Source: Nocardioides rubriscoriae (GTDB lineage Bacteria; Actinomycetota; Actinomycetes; Propionibacteriales; Nocardioidaceae). From it: a stretch of DNA of 64,000 bases. Of the stretch, positions 56,240-64,000 are shown piece after piece. Position 1 is the first letter of the stretch. Each line of letters begins with the position of its first letter. The stretch lies in assembly GCF_008087085.1 (NCBI RefSeq), contig NZ_VIYJ01000005.1, forward strand, positions 62,001 to 126,000, given 5' to 3'. The position numbers and the translations under genes are program-made. A model generated the notes under the pieces. It did no database searches. It was not told where the DNA came from and saw only the letters and a program-made list of their open reading frames with translations.

Positions 56240-56812
56240 GTGCCCACCCAGCTCGAGCGTCGTACGGCGACCGTGACGCGTCTGCTCGACGCGACCGAGG
56301 TCGTCGTCCACGAGCGGGGCTACGCGGCCACGACCGTGGCGGCCGTCTGCGCCGAGGCCGGGGTCAGCCAAGGCGGTCTCTTCCGCCACTTCCCGCACCG
56401 CCGGGCCCTGCTGGTCGCCACCGCGGCGCGTGTCGCCGAGCGCCAGACCGCCGACGTCCCGGCCGGTCTCGGCCTGCTCGAATCACTGCGCCACCTGCGC
56501 GACCTCGTGCGCTCACGGCCCAACCAGGTCTGGCACGAGCTCGTGCGCGCCGCCCGCACCGACGCCGAGCTGCGTGCCGACCTGGCGCCGGCCCTGCGCG
56601 ACTACCACCGGCGCACCGGCGCTGCCGTCGCCGCGCTCGCCCCGACCGGCCGGCCCTGGACCGACCGGCACCAGGCCGCGCTGCGCATCGTCGTCAACTA
56701 CCTCGACGGTGAGGCCGCCGTCGCCCACGTCCTGCCCGACCCCGCCCGTGACGAGGCCACCCTGCGGACCCTCGCCGACCTGCTCCACCCGCTCTTCGAG
56801 GAGACCCCATGA
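56240..56812 (+). CDS. TetR-family transcriptional regulator
   Basis: 190 residues. Helix-turn-helix in the first 60: LLDATEVVVHERGYAATTVAAVCAEAGVSQGGLFRHFPHRRALL in pieces, with the G-x-F-R-H-F variant of the usual LYYHF recognition end. The C-terminal ligand domain is variable. The GTG follows TAGGGT with a 6-base gap and a perfect palindrome directly upstream is its likely operator. The stop overlaps the flavoprotein gene (ATGA), so regulator and target are co-transcribed. Confidence 0.92.
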   Translation: MPTQLERRTATVTRLLDATEVVVHERGYAATTVAAVCAEAGVSQGGLFRHFPHRRALLVATAARVAERQTADVPAGLGLLESLRHLRDLVRSRPNQVWHELVRAARTDAELRADLAPALRDYHRRTGAAVAALAPTGRPWTDRHQAALRIVVNYLDGEAAVAHVLPDPARDEATLRTLADLLHPLFEETP

Positions 56813-58548
56813 GCACCACGCCCCACACCGTGCCCGACACCGCCTTCGAGCCCGACGCGATCGTCGTCGGCGCCGGTCTGGCCGGCCTGGTCGCCACCCA
56901 CGAGCTCGTCCTGGCCGGCAGGAAGGTGCTCGTGGTCGACCAGGAGAACCGCGCCAACCTCGGCGGCCAGGCGTTCTGGTCGCTGGGCGGGCTCTTCTTC
57001 GTGGACTCCCCCGAGCAGCGACGGATGGGCATCAAGGACTCCGTCGAGCTGGCCCTGCAGGACTGGTGGGGCTCGGCCGCGTTCGGCGACTCCGTCGACG
57101 AGGGCGGTGACGACTGGGGCCGCCGCTGGGCCCGGGCCTACGTCGAGTTCGCCGCCGGTGAGAAGCGCGACTACCTGCACGCGCTGGGGCTCAGGTCGGT
57201 GCCGATGGTCGGCTGGGCCGAGCGGGGTGGCGCCGACCCGCAGGGCCACGGCAACTCGGTCCCCCGCTTCCACCTCACCTGGGGCACCGGGCCCGAGGTC
57301 GTGCGGATCTTCGCCGAGCCCGTGCTCGCCGGTGAGGCCCGAGGGCTCGTGCGGTTCGCCTTCCGCCACCGGGTCGACGAGGTCGTCGTCTCGGACACCG
57401 AGGACGCCGAGGACGGGCCCAGGGTCGTCGGCGTCCGCGGCTCAGTGCTCGAGCCGAGCCACGAGGCGCGTGGGGTGGCCTCGTCGCGGGTCGCCGTCGA
57501 CACCTTCGAGCTGCGGGCGCCGGCGGTGGTCGTGACCTCCGGCGGCATCGGCGGCAACCACGACCTGGTGCGCCGGACCTGGCCGACCGAGCGGATGGGC
57601 AAGGCTCCCGAGCACCTGATCTCCGGCGTACCGGCCCACGTCGACGGGCGGATGCTGGCGATCAGCGAGGCGGCCGGGGCCCGCGTCGTCAACCGCGACC
57701 GGATGTGGCACTACACCGAGGGCATCCACAACTGGGACCCCATCTGGCCCGAGCACGCGATCCGGATCATCCCCGGCCCGTCGTCGTTGTGGCTCGACGC
57801 GCACGGCAAGCGCTTCCCCGCACCCAACTTCCCCGGCTGCGACAACCTGCAGACGATGCGCGCGATCCTCGCGACCGGCTACGACTACTCGTGGTTCGTG
57901 CTGACGCAGACGGTGATCGAGAAGGAGTTCGCCCTGTCGGGCTCCGAGCAGAATCCCGACGTCACCGAGAAGGACCTCAAGGTGCTGCTGCGCGAGCGCC
58001 TGTCGAAGGGCGCCCCGAGCCCGGTGGAGAGGTTCAAGGATCACGGCGAGGACTTCGTCGTCGCCGACACCGTCGACGACCTCGTCGCCGGCATGAACAA
58101 GCTCGCCCGCGGCAGCGGCGACCGGCCGGCGCCCGTCCTCGACGTCGCCGAGGTCGAGGCGATGATCATCGCCCGCGACCGCGAGCTCGACAACGGCTTC
58201 TCCAAGGACGCCCAGCTCATGCTGGTCGCCAACGCCCGCCGCTCGCGCACCGACAAGGTCGTGCGCGTCGCCAAGCCGCACAAGATCCTCGACCCGGCCC
58301 ACGGTCCGCTGATCGCCGTGCGCCTCAACATCCTGACGCGCAAGACCCTCGGCGGCATCCAGACCGACCTGTCCTCACGTGCCCTGGGCGCCGACGGCCG
58401 GCCTGTGCCGGGCCTGTACGCCGCGGGTGAGGTCGCCGGGTTCGGCGGCGGCGGGGTCCACGGCCACAACGCCCTCGAGGGCACCTTCCTGGGCGGGTGC
58501 ATCTTCTCCGGGCGGGCCGCCGGACGGGCGATCGCCGCCGGCGACTGA
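56809..58548 (+). CDS. FAD-binding dehydrogenase (3-ketosteroid dehydrogenase / fumarate reductase flavoprotein superfamily)
   Basis: 579 residues. N-terminal dinucleotide loop AIVVGAGLAGLVATHELVLAGRKVLVVDQE near 18-47 (core GAGLAG), GGQAFWSLGGLFFVDSP, and the C-terminal FAD segment GLYAAGEVAGFGGGGVHGHNALEGTFLGGCIFSG. It resembles the mycobacterial Rv0785-type FAD-binding dehydrogenases. The substrate is unknown; ketosteroids are one option but the usual active-site residues cannot be placed confidently. It is coupled to and probably repressed by the TetR protein. Confidence 0.88.
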   Translation: MSTTPHTVPDTAFEPDAIVVGAGLAGLVATHELVLAGRKVLVVDQENRANLGGQAFWSLGGLFFVDSPEQRRMGIKDSVELALQDWWGSAAFGDSVDEGGDDWGRRWARAYVEFAAGEKRDYLHALGLRSVPMVGWAERGGADPQGHGNSVPRFHLTWGTGPEVVRIFAEPVLAGEARGLVRFAFRHRVDEVVVSDTEDAEDGPRVVGVRGSVLEPSHEARGVASSRVAVDTFELRAPAVVVTSGGIGGNHDLVRRTWPTERMGKAPEHLISGVPAHVDGRMLAISEAAGARVVNRDRMWHYTEGIHNWDPIWPEHAIRIIPGPSSLWLDAHGKRFPAPNFPGCDNLQTMRAILATGYDYSWFVLTQTVIEKEFALSGSEQNPDVTEKDLKVLLRERLSKGAPSPVERFKDHGEDFVVADTVDDLVAGMNKLARGSGDRPAPVLDVAEVEAMIIARDRELDNGFSKDAQLMLVANARRSRTDKVVRVAKPHKILDPAHGPLIAVRLNILTRKTLGGIQTDLSSRALGADGRPVPGLYAAGEVAGFGGGGVHGHNALEGTFLGGCIFSGRAAGRAIAAGD

Positions 58549-58552
58549 CAGC

Positions 58553-59917
58553 TCAGCCGACAGGTCCTGCGACAACGGCACTGCCGGTGTTGCCGGCGGC
58601 GTCGGTCGGGACGGCACGTGCGTAGTAGGCGAAGGCGTCCGTCGAGCTGACCGTCGCCGGCGCCGTCCAGCTGTTGCTCGAGGAGACCGTCACGACCGTC
58701 TCCGTGCACGAGCCCCAGATCGGCGGGAGCAGGTTGATGAAGAGCAGCCCGGTCCCCCGGCAGAACGTCACCGTCACCGACGCGGGCTCTGACGTGGTGC
58801 CGGTGACCGTGAGGTTGCCGCCGCTCCTGGTGAAGCTGCTGACGGCCACCGTCGGTGCGACCGTGTCCCGCACGACCGTGGCCGTCCCCGAGGCCGTGTT
58901 GGGGTTGTCGGCGACGTCGACGGCCGCGGCGGCGGGCACCGACACCGACAGGGTGCCCTGCCCGGTCATCCCGCTGATCGCCACGGTGTACGACGCCCCG
59001 GTGCCGCTGACGGCGGCTGTCGCGCCGGTGACGCCCGACAGCACCACGTCGGTGGAGGTGAACCCGGTCACCGCCTCGGAGAAGGTGACGGTGAGCTGCG
59101 CCGTCGACGCGTTGGTCGGGTCGGCCTGCCCACCGGCCTTGGCCACGGTGACGGTCGGTGCGGTGGTGTCGAGCCTGACCGTCGTCGAGCCGATGACGCT
59201 CACGTTGCCCGCCGCGTCGGTGGCTGCGTAGGTGACCACGCGGGTGCCGTCGCCGCTCACCGAGACCGAGGTGGTCGCGGCGGCCACGGTCGTGACCGTG
59301 CCCCCGTCGATGCGGTAGCTGATCGAGGCGACCCCGGCCGGACCGACGTCGGTGGCGGTGAGGGGCACGGTGACCGGGGCGGTGCGCTGGTAGCCGTTGG
59401 CGTTGGCGACCGGCGAGACGGAGCCCGCCACGATGCTCGGCGCCGTCGCGTCAGTGGCGAACGCGGCACTGGCCGTGCTGGTGCTGGTCCAGCTCTGCTG
59501 GGTCGCGGTGACGACGTAGCGGTGCGTGCCGGTCGGCACGGCCGGGTCGTCGCAGGCCAGCGAGGCGGTGGGGCTCCCGGCGCTGGTGCCGCAGGCGGCC
59601 GCGGTGCTGCCGTCGGCCTCGTCGACCCGGACGACGACGTAGGACTGCGCCGCCAGCCCGCCCGAGGTCGTCGCCGCGGTCCACGCGACGTGGACGGTGC
59701 TCGACCAGGCCGTGCCGCTCACGGTGACGACGGGGGCGCTGAAGGTGGCGGTCACCGCAGTGCCGCTGCCGAGCCCCGTGGTGCGCCAGAAGGCCCACGC
59801 CGGCTGGGTGCAGGTCACGACCGCGAGCACGACGACGCCGAGCAGGACGCCTCGACGCAGCAGGCCGTGGCCCACCCCGCCTCGACGCCCTGCTCGGTGG
59901 TCACCGGCTCGGGCCAT
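58553..59917 (-). CDS. Secreted protein with bacterial Ig-like repeats and SipW-like signal
   Basis: 454 residues. Signal region LLRRGVLLGVVVLAVVTCTQPAWAFWRTTG, with the A-x-A-F-W cleavage context and the GSGT that follows resembling SipW-dependent signals. Then a fibronectin-like segment (VHVAWTAATTSGG...YVVVRVDE), two or three Ig-like repeats marked by DATAPSIV, DTTAPTVTV and DTVAPTVAV, and a final domain with a Cys pair. It is wholly extracytoplasmic, probably adhesive or fibre-associated. It follows the smaller SipW-like gene by 11 bases, so it is likely in the same operon. Convergent with the flavoprotein gene, 4 bases apart. Confidence 0.82.
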   Translation of the reverse strand: MARAGDHRAGRRGGVGHGLLRRGVLLGVVVLAVVTCTQPAWAFWRTTGLGSGTAVTATFSAPVVTVSGTAWSSTVHVAWTAATTSGGLAAQSYVVVRVDEADGSTAAACGTSAGSPTASLACDDPAVPTGTHRYVVTATQQSWTSTSTASAAFATDATAPSIVAGSVSPVANANGYQRTAPVTVPLTATDVGPAGVASISYRIDGGTVTTVAAATTSVSVSGDGTRVVTYAATDAAGNVSVIGSTTVRLDTTAPTVTVAKAGGQADPTNASTAQLTVTFSEAVTGFTSTDVVLSGVTGATAAVSGTGASYTVAISGMTGQGTLSVSVPAAAAVDVADNPNTASGTATVVRDTVAPTVAVSSFTRSGGNLTVTGTTSEPASVTVTFCRGTGLLFINLLPPIWGSCTETVVTVSSSNSWTAPATVSSTDAFAYYARAVPTDAAGNTGSAVVAGPVG

Positions 59918-59928
59918 GGCGTCTCAGG

Positions 59929-60423
59929 TCAGGAGGCCGCGTAGGCGATCGCGACCGTGGCGCCCTTGCACTGGTCCTGGTTGCTCCCGGCCTTGTTGTT
60001 GAAGGCGATCGTCAGGCCGCTCCACGCTCCTTGGGCGGTGCCGGCCGGGACCTCGGCGTTGACCACGGCCGTGCCGCCGACGGTGTAGTCGGTCGCGTCG
60101 CACGTGCCGGCGGCGGCACCTCCGGCCTTGCTGACGGTGAGACCGGTGATGGTCACCGAGCCGACGTAGACCGGGCCGCTGTTGGGGTTGTCGAAGGTCC
60201 CGCTGAGGGTCTGCGCCGCGACGCCGGGCGCGAGGTTGGTGATGACGGTCGACTGGTTGACCGTGACGGCGGTGTTGGTGCCGGTGGTGACCGTGCCCGA
60301 GCCGGTACCTCCCGCCGTCCAGTAGGCGTAGGCGCCACCGGCGGCGGCGACGACACCGACCGCGGTGAGGACGGCGACCCGCCGGCGACGGCGCGGCGGC
60401 TTGGGACTGGCGTGCTGGGACAT
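59929..60423 (-). CDS. SipW-dependent-type small secreted protein (TasA/camelysin-like)
   Basis: 164 residues. A run of Arg (PPRRRRRVAVL) precedes a hydrophobic core and AAGGAYAYWTAGGTGSGTV, the actinobacterial SipW-type signal end, then a beta-sandwich of about 120 residues (TVNQSTVITNLAPG, TLSGTFDNPNSGPVYVGSVTITG) with two cysteines. It resembles fibre-forming TasA/camelysin relatives. The ATG has GGAGG 8-9 bases upstream. No SipW-like signal peptidase gene is in the window. It probably makes a surface fibre or coat with the Ig-like protein downstream. Confidence 0.82.
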   Translation of the reverse strand: MSQHASPKPPRRRRRVAVLTAVGVVAAAGGAYAYWTAGGTGSGTVTTGTNTAVTVNQSTVITNLAPGVAAQTLSGTFDNPNSGPVYVGSVTITGLTVSKAGGAAAGTCDATDYTVGGTAVVNAEVPAGTAQGAWSGLTIAFNNKAGSNQDQCKGATVAIAYAAS

Positions 60424-60442
60424 GTGGGTTTCCTCCCCGTAG

Positions 60443-60478
60443 ACCCGACCTCGCTCGTCTGGGGGTCGAGGGTCGGGT
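60443..60478 (-). promoter_or_regulatory. Stem-loop in the 5' leader of the SipW-type gene
   Basis: ACCCGACC and GGTCGGGT (perfect 8-base arms, 20-base loop), flanked by GTAG/CTAC, lie immediately upstream of the GGAGG ribosome site. It may modulate translation or stabilise the mRNA; no known riboswitch was matched. Confidence 0.4.
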
Positions 60479-60555
60479 GTTGCTACCACCTTCCGCCCGC
60501 ACCTCCCCGGCCCGCCACGGCCGACGGGGCAGACCCTCATGGCCCGGTTGGGGCA

Positions 60556-60843
60556 TCAGGTCGCGACGATCAGCCTCACCGTCACCACGTCGCCGAGCTC
60601 GATCCCCTCGGCGCGGCGTACGGCGTCCTTGACCGGTACGACGTAACCGCCCTCGCGCGGCCACAGCGCGGTCGTGAAGTCGGTCGCGCCGATCCGGCCG
60701 GTGACCGGCACCATCCCCCAGCCGTAGGACACCAGGGGCGCGACGTCGGCGAGAGCGGTGCACTCGGGCTCGGGGACGGCCACGAAGTGGTACGGGGAGG
60801 GCCCACGCCACGAGAACACCTCACCGCTGAACGCGAGCTCCAC
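60556..60843 (-). CDS. DUF1905 domain protein
   Basis: 95 residues: FSGEVFSWRGPSPYHFVAVPEPECTALAD... then GWGMVPVTGRIGATDFTTALWPREGGYVVPVKDAVRRAEGIELGDVVTVRL, the small beta-barrel of DUF1905, often fused to a YdeI-type domain but alone here. Function unknown. The GTG at 60843 follows TAGGGT with a 7-base gap. This -10 overlaps the -10 of the divergent PH-domain gene. Confidence 0.85.
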   Translation of the reverse strand: MELAFSGEVFSWRGPSPYHFVAVPEPECTALADVAPLVSYGWGMVPVTGRIGATDFTTALWPREGGYVVPVKDAVRRAEGIELGDVVTVRLIVAT

Positions 60844-60867
60844 GGACCCCACCCTAGGCTCGGGAGC
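60844..60867. promoter_or_regulatory. Second bidirectional promoter with overlapping -10 hexamers
   Basis: In the 24 bases between divergent starts, ACCCTAGGCT (60851-60860) reads TAGGCT on plus (7 bases before ATG 60868) and TAGGGT on minus (7 bases before GTG 60843), sharing TA at 60855-60856. It has the same AnnnTAnnnT layout as the promoter at 19756-19777. Confidence 0.65.
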
Positions 60868-61353
60868 ATGTCGGAGTCCGGGACCAGCCTGCGCGACCCC
60901 GCCCACCGCGTCAGCCCCCGGGCTCGGGTGATGTGGACCGTGACCGCGGCGACCGAGGGGGCGGTCGCGGTCGCGGTGCTGCTCGTCGCTGTCCTGGCGT
61001 GGGAGGTGCCGTGGTGGACGCTGGCGGCCCTGGTCGTCGTGGTGGTCGGGTGGGTGGCGGTCGTGCCGCGGTGGCGCTACCTCGTGCACCGGTGGGAGAC
61101 CACCGAGACGGCCGTCTACACGCAGACCGGGTGGTGGGCCCGCGAGCGCCGGATCGCGCCGATGAGCCGCATCCAGACCGTCGACTACGCCGAGAGCCCG
61201 GTGGCGCGGCTCTTCGGGCTGGCCAGTGTCACGGTGACCACGGCGTCGGCCGCCGGGGCGCTGAGCATCGACGGGCTCGACCGCGACGTGGCACGGCGGC
61301 TGGTCGACGACCTGACCCGCCAGGCCGACGCCGTGGAGGGCGACGCCACGTGA
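60868..61353 (+). CDS. PH-domain membrane protein (YdbS-like)
   Basis: 161 residues. Two membrane segments (about 22-46 and 50-66), then a bPH_2 domain with YTQTGWWARERRIAPMSRIQTVDYAESPVARLFGLASVTVTTASA split across the usual strands, and a C-terminal helix. It corresponds to Bacillus YdbS, which works with the larger YdbT encoded next. The ATG follows TAGGCT with a 7-base gap. The stop overlaps the next gene (GTGA). Confidence 0.9.
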   Translation: MSESGTSLRDPAHRVSPRARVMWTVTAATEGAVAVAVLLVAVLAWEVPWWTLAALVVVVVGWVAVVPRWRYLVHRWETTETAVYTQTGWWARERRIAPMSRIQTVDYAESPVARLFGLASVTVTTASAAGALSIDGLDRDVARRLVDDLTRQADAVEGDAT

Positions 61354-62807
61354 GCCTGCCCGTGGCGCCGTCGGACTGGCAGCGCCTCGACCCGCGGATG
61401 CTGCTGGTGCACCCGGTGCGCGAGCTGGTCCGCTTCCTGCCCGCGCTGCTCGTCCTCACCGTGGCGGGCTCGGCGTCCAGCGGCCCGCCCTGGGAGCTGC
61501 TCGGCGTCGTCGCCGCGGTCGCGGTCGGCATCCTGCGCTACCTGACGACCCGCTACCGCGTGGCGGCCGGGCGCATCGAGCTCAAGCGCGGCCTGCTCAG
61601 CAGGCGCATCACCTCAGCGCCGCTCGACCGCGTCCGCACGGTCGACCTCACCTCGTCGGTCATCCAGCGGGTCCTCGGCCTGACCACCCTGCGCATCGGC
61701 ACCGGGCTGGCCGCGGCCGACGACAGCGACGCGCTCGACCTCGACGGGCTGCCGGTCGACCGGGCGCGCGCGTTGCGGGCCGACCTGCTGCACACCGCCA
61801 CCGTCGGGGTCCTCGACCGGGCCGGCACGCCGCCCGACGACGGTCGCACGCTGGTCGCGTTCGACCCGCGGTGGCTGCGCTTCGCGCCGTTCACCGGCAC
61901 CGGCCTCGTGGTCGTCGCCGCGACCATCGGTGGGGCGACCCAGCTGCTCGACTCCCTCGGCGTGTGGCGCGACCTGCGCTCCGACGACCTGCCCGTCACC
62001 TCGGTCGTCGGGGTCTGCGTCGCGGCGGCTGCCGGCCTGCTGGTCCTGCTGACGCTGTCGGTGCTGGGCTACCTGGTCACCAACGGCGGGTTCCGGCTGA
62101 CGCAGCAGGGCGGTGCGTGGCACGTGCGCCGCGGCCTGCTGACCACGCGCGAGACCAGCATCGACGAGGAGCGCCTGGCGGGCGTGTCGCTCGGGGAGCC
62201 GCTCGCGCTGCGCCTGACCGGCGGCCGGCACCTGCAGGCGATCGTCACCGGCGTCGACCGCTCCGAGACCGGCAGCTCGACCCTCGTGCCCCCCTCCGAC
62301 GCCGACGTCGCGCCCCGCGCGGCCGGGCTGCTGCTGGGGCACGACGCACCCGTGGCGGTCGCGCTCACCCCGCACGGCCCGGCAGCGGCGCGCCGACGCT
62401 GGACCCGGGCGCTGGTGCCCGTCGTGCCGGTGGTGGCGGCCGCGGTGGTCGTCGGGGTGCGCGAGGGCTCGTGGTGGCTGCTGGTCCCGGCCGGGCTGCT
62501 GGTGCTGGGGGCGGCCGCGCTCGCGGCCGACCGGGTCGCCGGTCTCGGGCACGCCCTGTCGCACGGCCACGTCGTGGCGCGCTCGGGCAGCCTCGCGCGC
62601 CGTCGCGAGATCCTCGGAGTCGACCACGTCATCGGCTGGAACCTGCGCGCCACCTGGTTCCAGCGGCGTGCCGGCCTCACCGAGCTGGCCGCCACGACCG
62701 CCGGCGGCGGCGGGTCGGTCCGGTTGCTCGACGTGCCCGAGGCCGACGCCGTACGCCTGGCCGACCAGGCCCTGCCCGGGTTGGTCGAGCAGTTCTTCCG
62801 GGCGTGA
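61350..62807 (+). CDS. PH-domain membrane protein (YdbT-like, multiple bPH_2 domains)
   Basis: 485 residues. About six membrane segments and three bPH_2-type segments, with RITSAPLDRVRTVDLTSSVIQRVLGLTTLRI, TTRETSIDEERLAGVSLGEPLALRL and REILGVDHVIGWNLRATWFQRRAGL as the repeated domain cores. In Bacillus the YdbS-YdbT pair protects against certain bacteriocins and envelope stress; here the role is inferred only from family. The GTG overlaps the preceding gene. Confidence 0.88.
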   Translation: MSLPVAPSDWQRLDPRMLLVHPVRELVRFLPALLVLTVAGSASSGPPWELLGVVAAVAVGILRYLTTRYRVAAGRIELKRGLLSRRITSAPLDRVRTVDLTSSVIQRVLGLTTLRIGTGLAAADDSDALDLDGLPVDRARALRADLLHTATVGVLDRAGTPPDDGRTLVAFDPRWLRFAPFTGTGLVVVAATIGGATQLLDSLGVWRDLRSDDLPVTSVVGVCVAAAAGLLVLLTLSVLGYLVTNGGFRLTQQGGAWHVRRGLLTTRETSIDEERLAGVSLGEPLALRLTGGRHLQAIVTGVDRSETGSSTLVPPSDADVAPRAAGLLLGHDAPVAVALTPHGPAAARRRWTRALVPVVPVVAAAVVVGVREGSWWLLVPAGLLVLGAAALAADRVAGLGHALSHGHVVARSGSLARRREILGVDHVIGWNLRATWFQRRAGLTELAATTAGGGGSVRLLDVPEADAVRLADQALPGLVEQFFRA

Positions 62808-62853
62808 GACGGCACGCCGCCGTCCGACGCCCCGATTCACTAGGTTGACGCCC

Positions 62854-64000
62854 ATGTTCTCGAAGGTGCTGGTGGCCAACCGTGGCGAGATCGCGATCCG
62901 GGCGTTCCGCGCGGCGTACGAGGTGGGGGCCCGCACGGTCGCGGTGTTCCCCTACGAGGACCGCTGGTCCGAGCACCGGCTCAAGGCCGACGAGGCCTAC
63001 GAGATCGGTGAGCGCGGCCACCCGGTGCGGGCCTACCTCGACGCCGAGGCGATCGTCGCGGTCGCGGTCAGGTCGGGCGCCGACGCGGTCTACCCCGGCT
63101 ACGGCTTCCTCTCGGAGAACCCTGCTCTCGCCGAGGCGTGCGCCAACGCCGGCATCACGTTCGTCGGCCCACCCTCGACGGTGCTCGAGCTGACCGGCAA
63201 CAAGGCACGGGCGATCGCCGCGGCCAAGGCGGCCGGCGTCCCGACCCTGGCCAGCGTCGAGCCCGGCACTGACGTCGACGCCCTCGTGGCGGCGACCGAG
63301 GTGGGTGGCCCCGACGGCGGACGGATGCCCTACCCGCTGTTCGTCAAGGCCGTCGCCGGCGGTGGCGGGCGCGGCATGCGCCGCGTCGAGCGGCCCGAGG
63401 ACCTCCGCGAGGCCGTCGAGACCTGCATGCGCGAGGGCGAGGGCGCCTTCGGCGACCCGACGGTCTTCATCGAGCAGGCCGTCGTCGAGCCCCGTCACAT
63501 CGAGGTGCAGATCCTCGCCGACGGCGAGGGCAACGTGATGCACCTCTTCGAGCGCGACTGCTCGGTGCAGCGGCGCCACCAGAAGGTCGTCGAGATCGCC
63601 CCGGCGCCCAACCTCGACCCCGAGCTGCGCGAGCGGATGTGCGCCGACGCCGTGCGCTTCGCCCAGGAGATCGGCTACCGCAACGCCGGCACCGTCGAGT
63701 TCCTCCTCGACCCGGCCGGCAACTACGTGTTCATCGAGATGAACCCCCGCATCCAGGTCGAGCACACCGTGACCGAGGAGGTCACCGACGTCGACCTCGT
63801 CCAGTCCCAGCTGAGGATCGCCTCCGGCGAGACCCTCGCCGACCTCGGCCTGTCGCAGGAGACCGTGCAGCTGCGCGGGGCCGCGCTGCAGTGCCGGATC
63901 ACCACCGAGGACCCCGCCAACAACTTCCGCCCCGACACCGGCGTGATCACGACCTACCGCTCCCCCGGTGGCGGCGGCGTCCGCCTCGACGGCGGCACCG
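62854..64000 (+). CDS. pyc: Pyruvate carboxylase, N-terminal part (continues past the window)
   Basis: 382 residues are visible before the window ends. Biotin carboxylase domain: KVLVANRGEIAIRAFRAAYEVGARTVAVFPYEDRWSEHRLKADEAYEIG in pieces, YPGYGFLSENPALAEAC, VKAVAGGGGRGMRRV, and EMNPRIQVEHTVTEEVTDVDLV. The HRLKADEAY and GHPVRAYLDAEAIV context separates pyruvate carboxylase from the acyl-CoA carboxylase alpha at 47734. It would convert pyruvate to oxaloacetate. The ATG at 62854 follows TAGGTT with a 7-base gap. The carboxyltransferase and biotinyl domains lie outside, so the call rests on the N-terminal part. Confidence 0.92.
   Translation, partial: MFSKVLVANRGEIAIRAFRAAYEVGARTVAVFPYEDRWSEHRLKADEAYEIGERGHPVRAYLDAEAIVAVAVRSGADAVYPGYGFLSENPALAEACANAGITFVGPPSTVLELTGNKARAIAAAKAAGVPTLASVEPGTDVDALVAATEVGGPDGGRMPYPLFVKAVAGGGGRGMRRVERPEDLREAVETCMREGEGAFGDPTVFIEQAVVEPRHIEVQILADGEGNVMHLFERDCSVQRRHQKVVEIAPAPNLDPELRERMCADAVRFAQEIGYRNAGTVEFLLDPAGNYVFIEMNPRIQVEHTVTEEVTDVDLVQSQLRIASGETLADLGLSQETVQLRGAALQCRITTEDPANNFRPDTGVITTYRSPGGGGVRLDGGT

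Overview
The window is high-GC DNA dense in genes, with frequent GTG starts and short intergenic gaps, and it comes from an actinobacterium. A WhiB regulator, F420 biosynthesis genes, a SigB/SigF-type sigma factor, an acyl-CoA carboxylase epsilon subunit and a perfect actinobacterial LexA box all agree. Several protein families (the DUF5719 partner of a large GT2, the TIGR03089 family, DUF222-HNH) are typical of the Nocardioides/Propionibacteriales side of the phylum, but that genus-level guess is an inference. Much of the gene set and order resembles, from memory, the Mycobacterium tuberculosis stretch from whiB2-fbiA-fbiB to purE-purK-birA-accD5-accE5-maf-accA3, with large insertions.

Layout. 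1-4.5 kb: a cell-envelope glycosyltransferase, a DUF5719 protein and whiB, all on the minus strand. 4.6-9.3 kb: fbiA(cofD)-fbiB, a DUF3105 membrane protein, mannose-1-phosphate guanylyltransferase and a TIGR03089 protein. 9.4-24.1 kb: an envelope block with a PGRP-type amidase with FG-GAP repeats, a glf-glfT2-wzm-wzt galactan assembly and export operon, a PAP2 phosphatase, two more GT2 enzymes and two LytR-CpsA-Psr proteins that could attach the polymer to peptidoglycan. 24.1-27 kb: enoyl-CoA hydratase, sigma factor, CoA-binding protein and ArfB. 27-31.7 kb: a D-Ala-D-Ala dipeptidase, alanine racemase and D-Ala-D-Ala ligase operon followed by a two-component system. 31.7-39.9 kb: DUF418 protein, purE-purK, an orphan winged-helix regulator, a PH-domain/adenylate cyclase pair, birA, accD-accE and maf. 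40-47.6 kb: a CHASE sensor kinase, an OFA-type MFS carrier with a 32-residue small partner, GtrA, acyl-CoA dehydrogenase and two poorly known proteins. 47.7-54.3 kb: biotin-carboxylase subunit accA followed directly by three mutually related unknown membrane proteins, a BenE carrier, and a convergent thioesterase. 54.3-64 kb: a LexA-controlled DUF222-HNH protein, a TetR-flavoprotein operon, two SipW-like secreted proteins, DUF1905, two PH-domain membrane proteins and the start of pyruvate carboxylase.

Two architectural rules run through the window and were used to set starts. First, about 27 genes have a -10-like hexamer (TAnnnT or a near match) ending 6 to 8 bases before the start codon, which implies leaderless transcripts. 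Second, adjacent same-strand genes are joined by 4-base NTGA overlaps 17 times (ATGA 7, GTGA 9, CTGA 1). Together these rules revise several starts. Two genes (35982 minus, 49532 plus) appear to use CTG.

The best candidate for something undescribed is the cassette at 49532-52643. Its three genes share an N-terminal domain, two of them also share a coiled, Cys-containing C-terminal domain, and they are coupled in one apparent operon with a biotin-dependent carboxylase and a BenE carrier. No tRNA, rRNA, CRISPR array, phage or insertion sequence was seen. One REP/MITE-like palindrome lies at 46694-46799.
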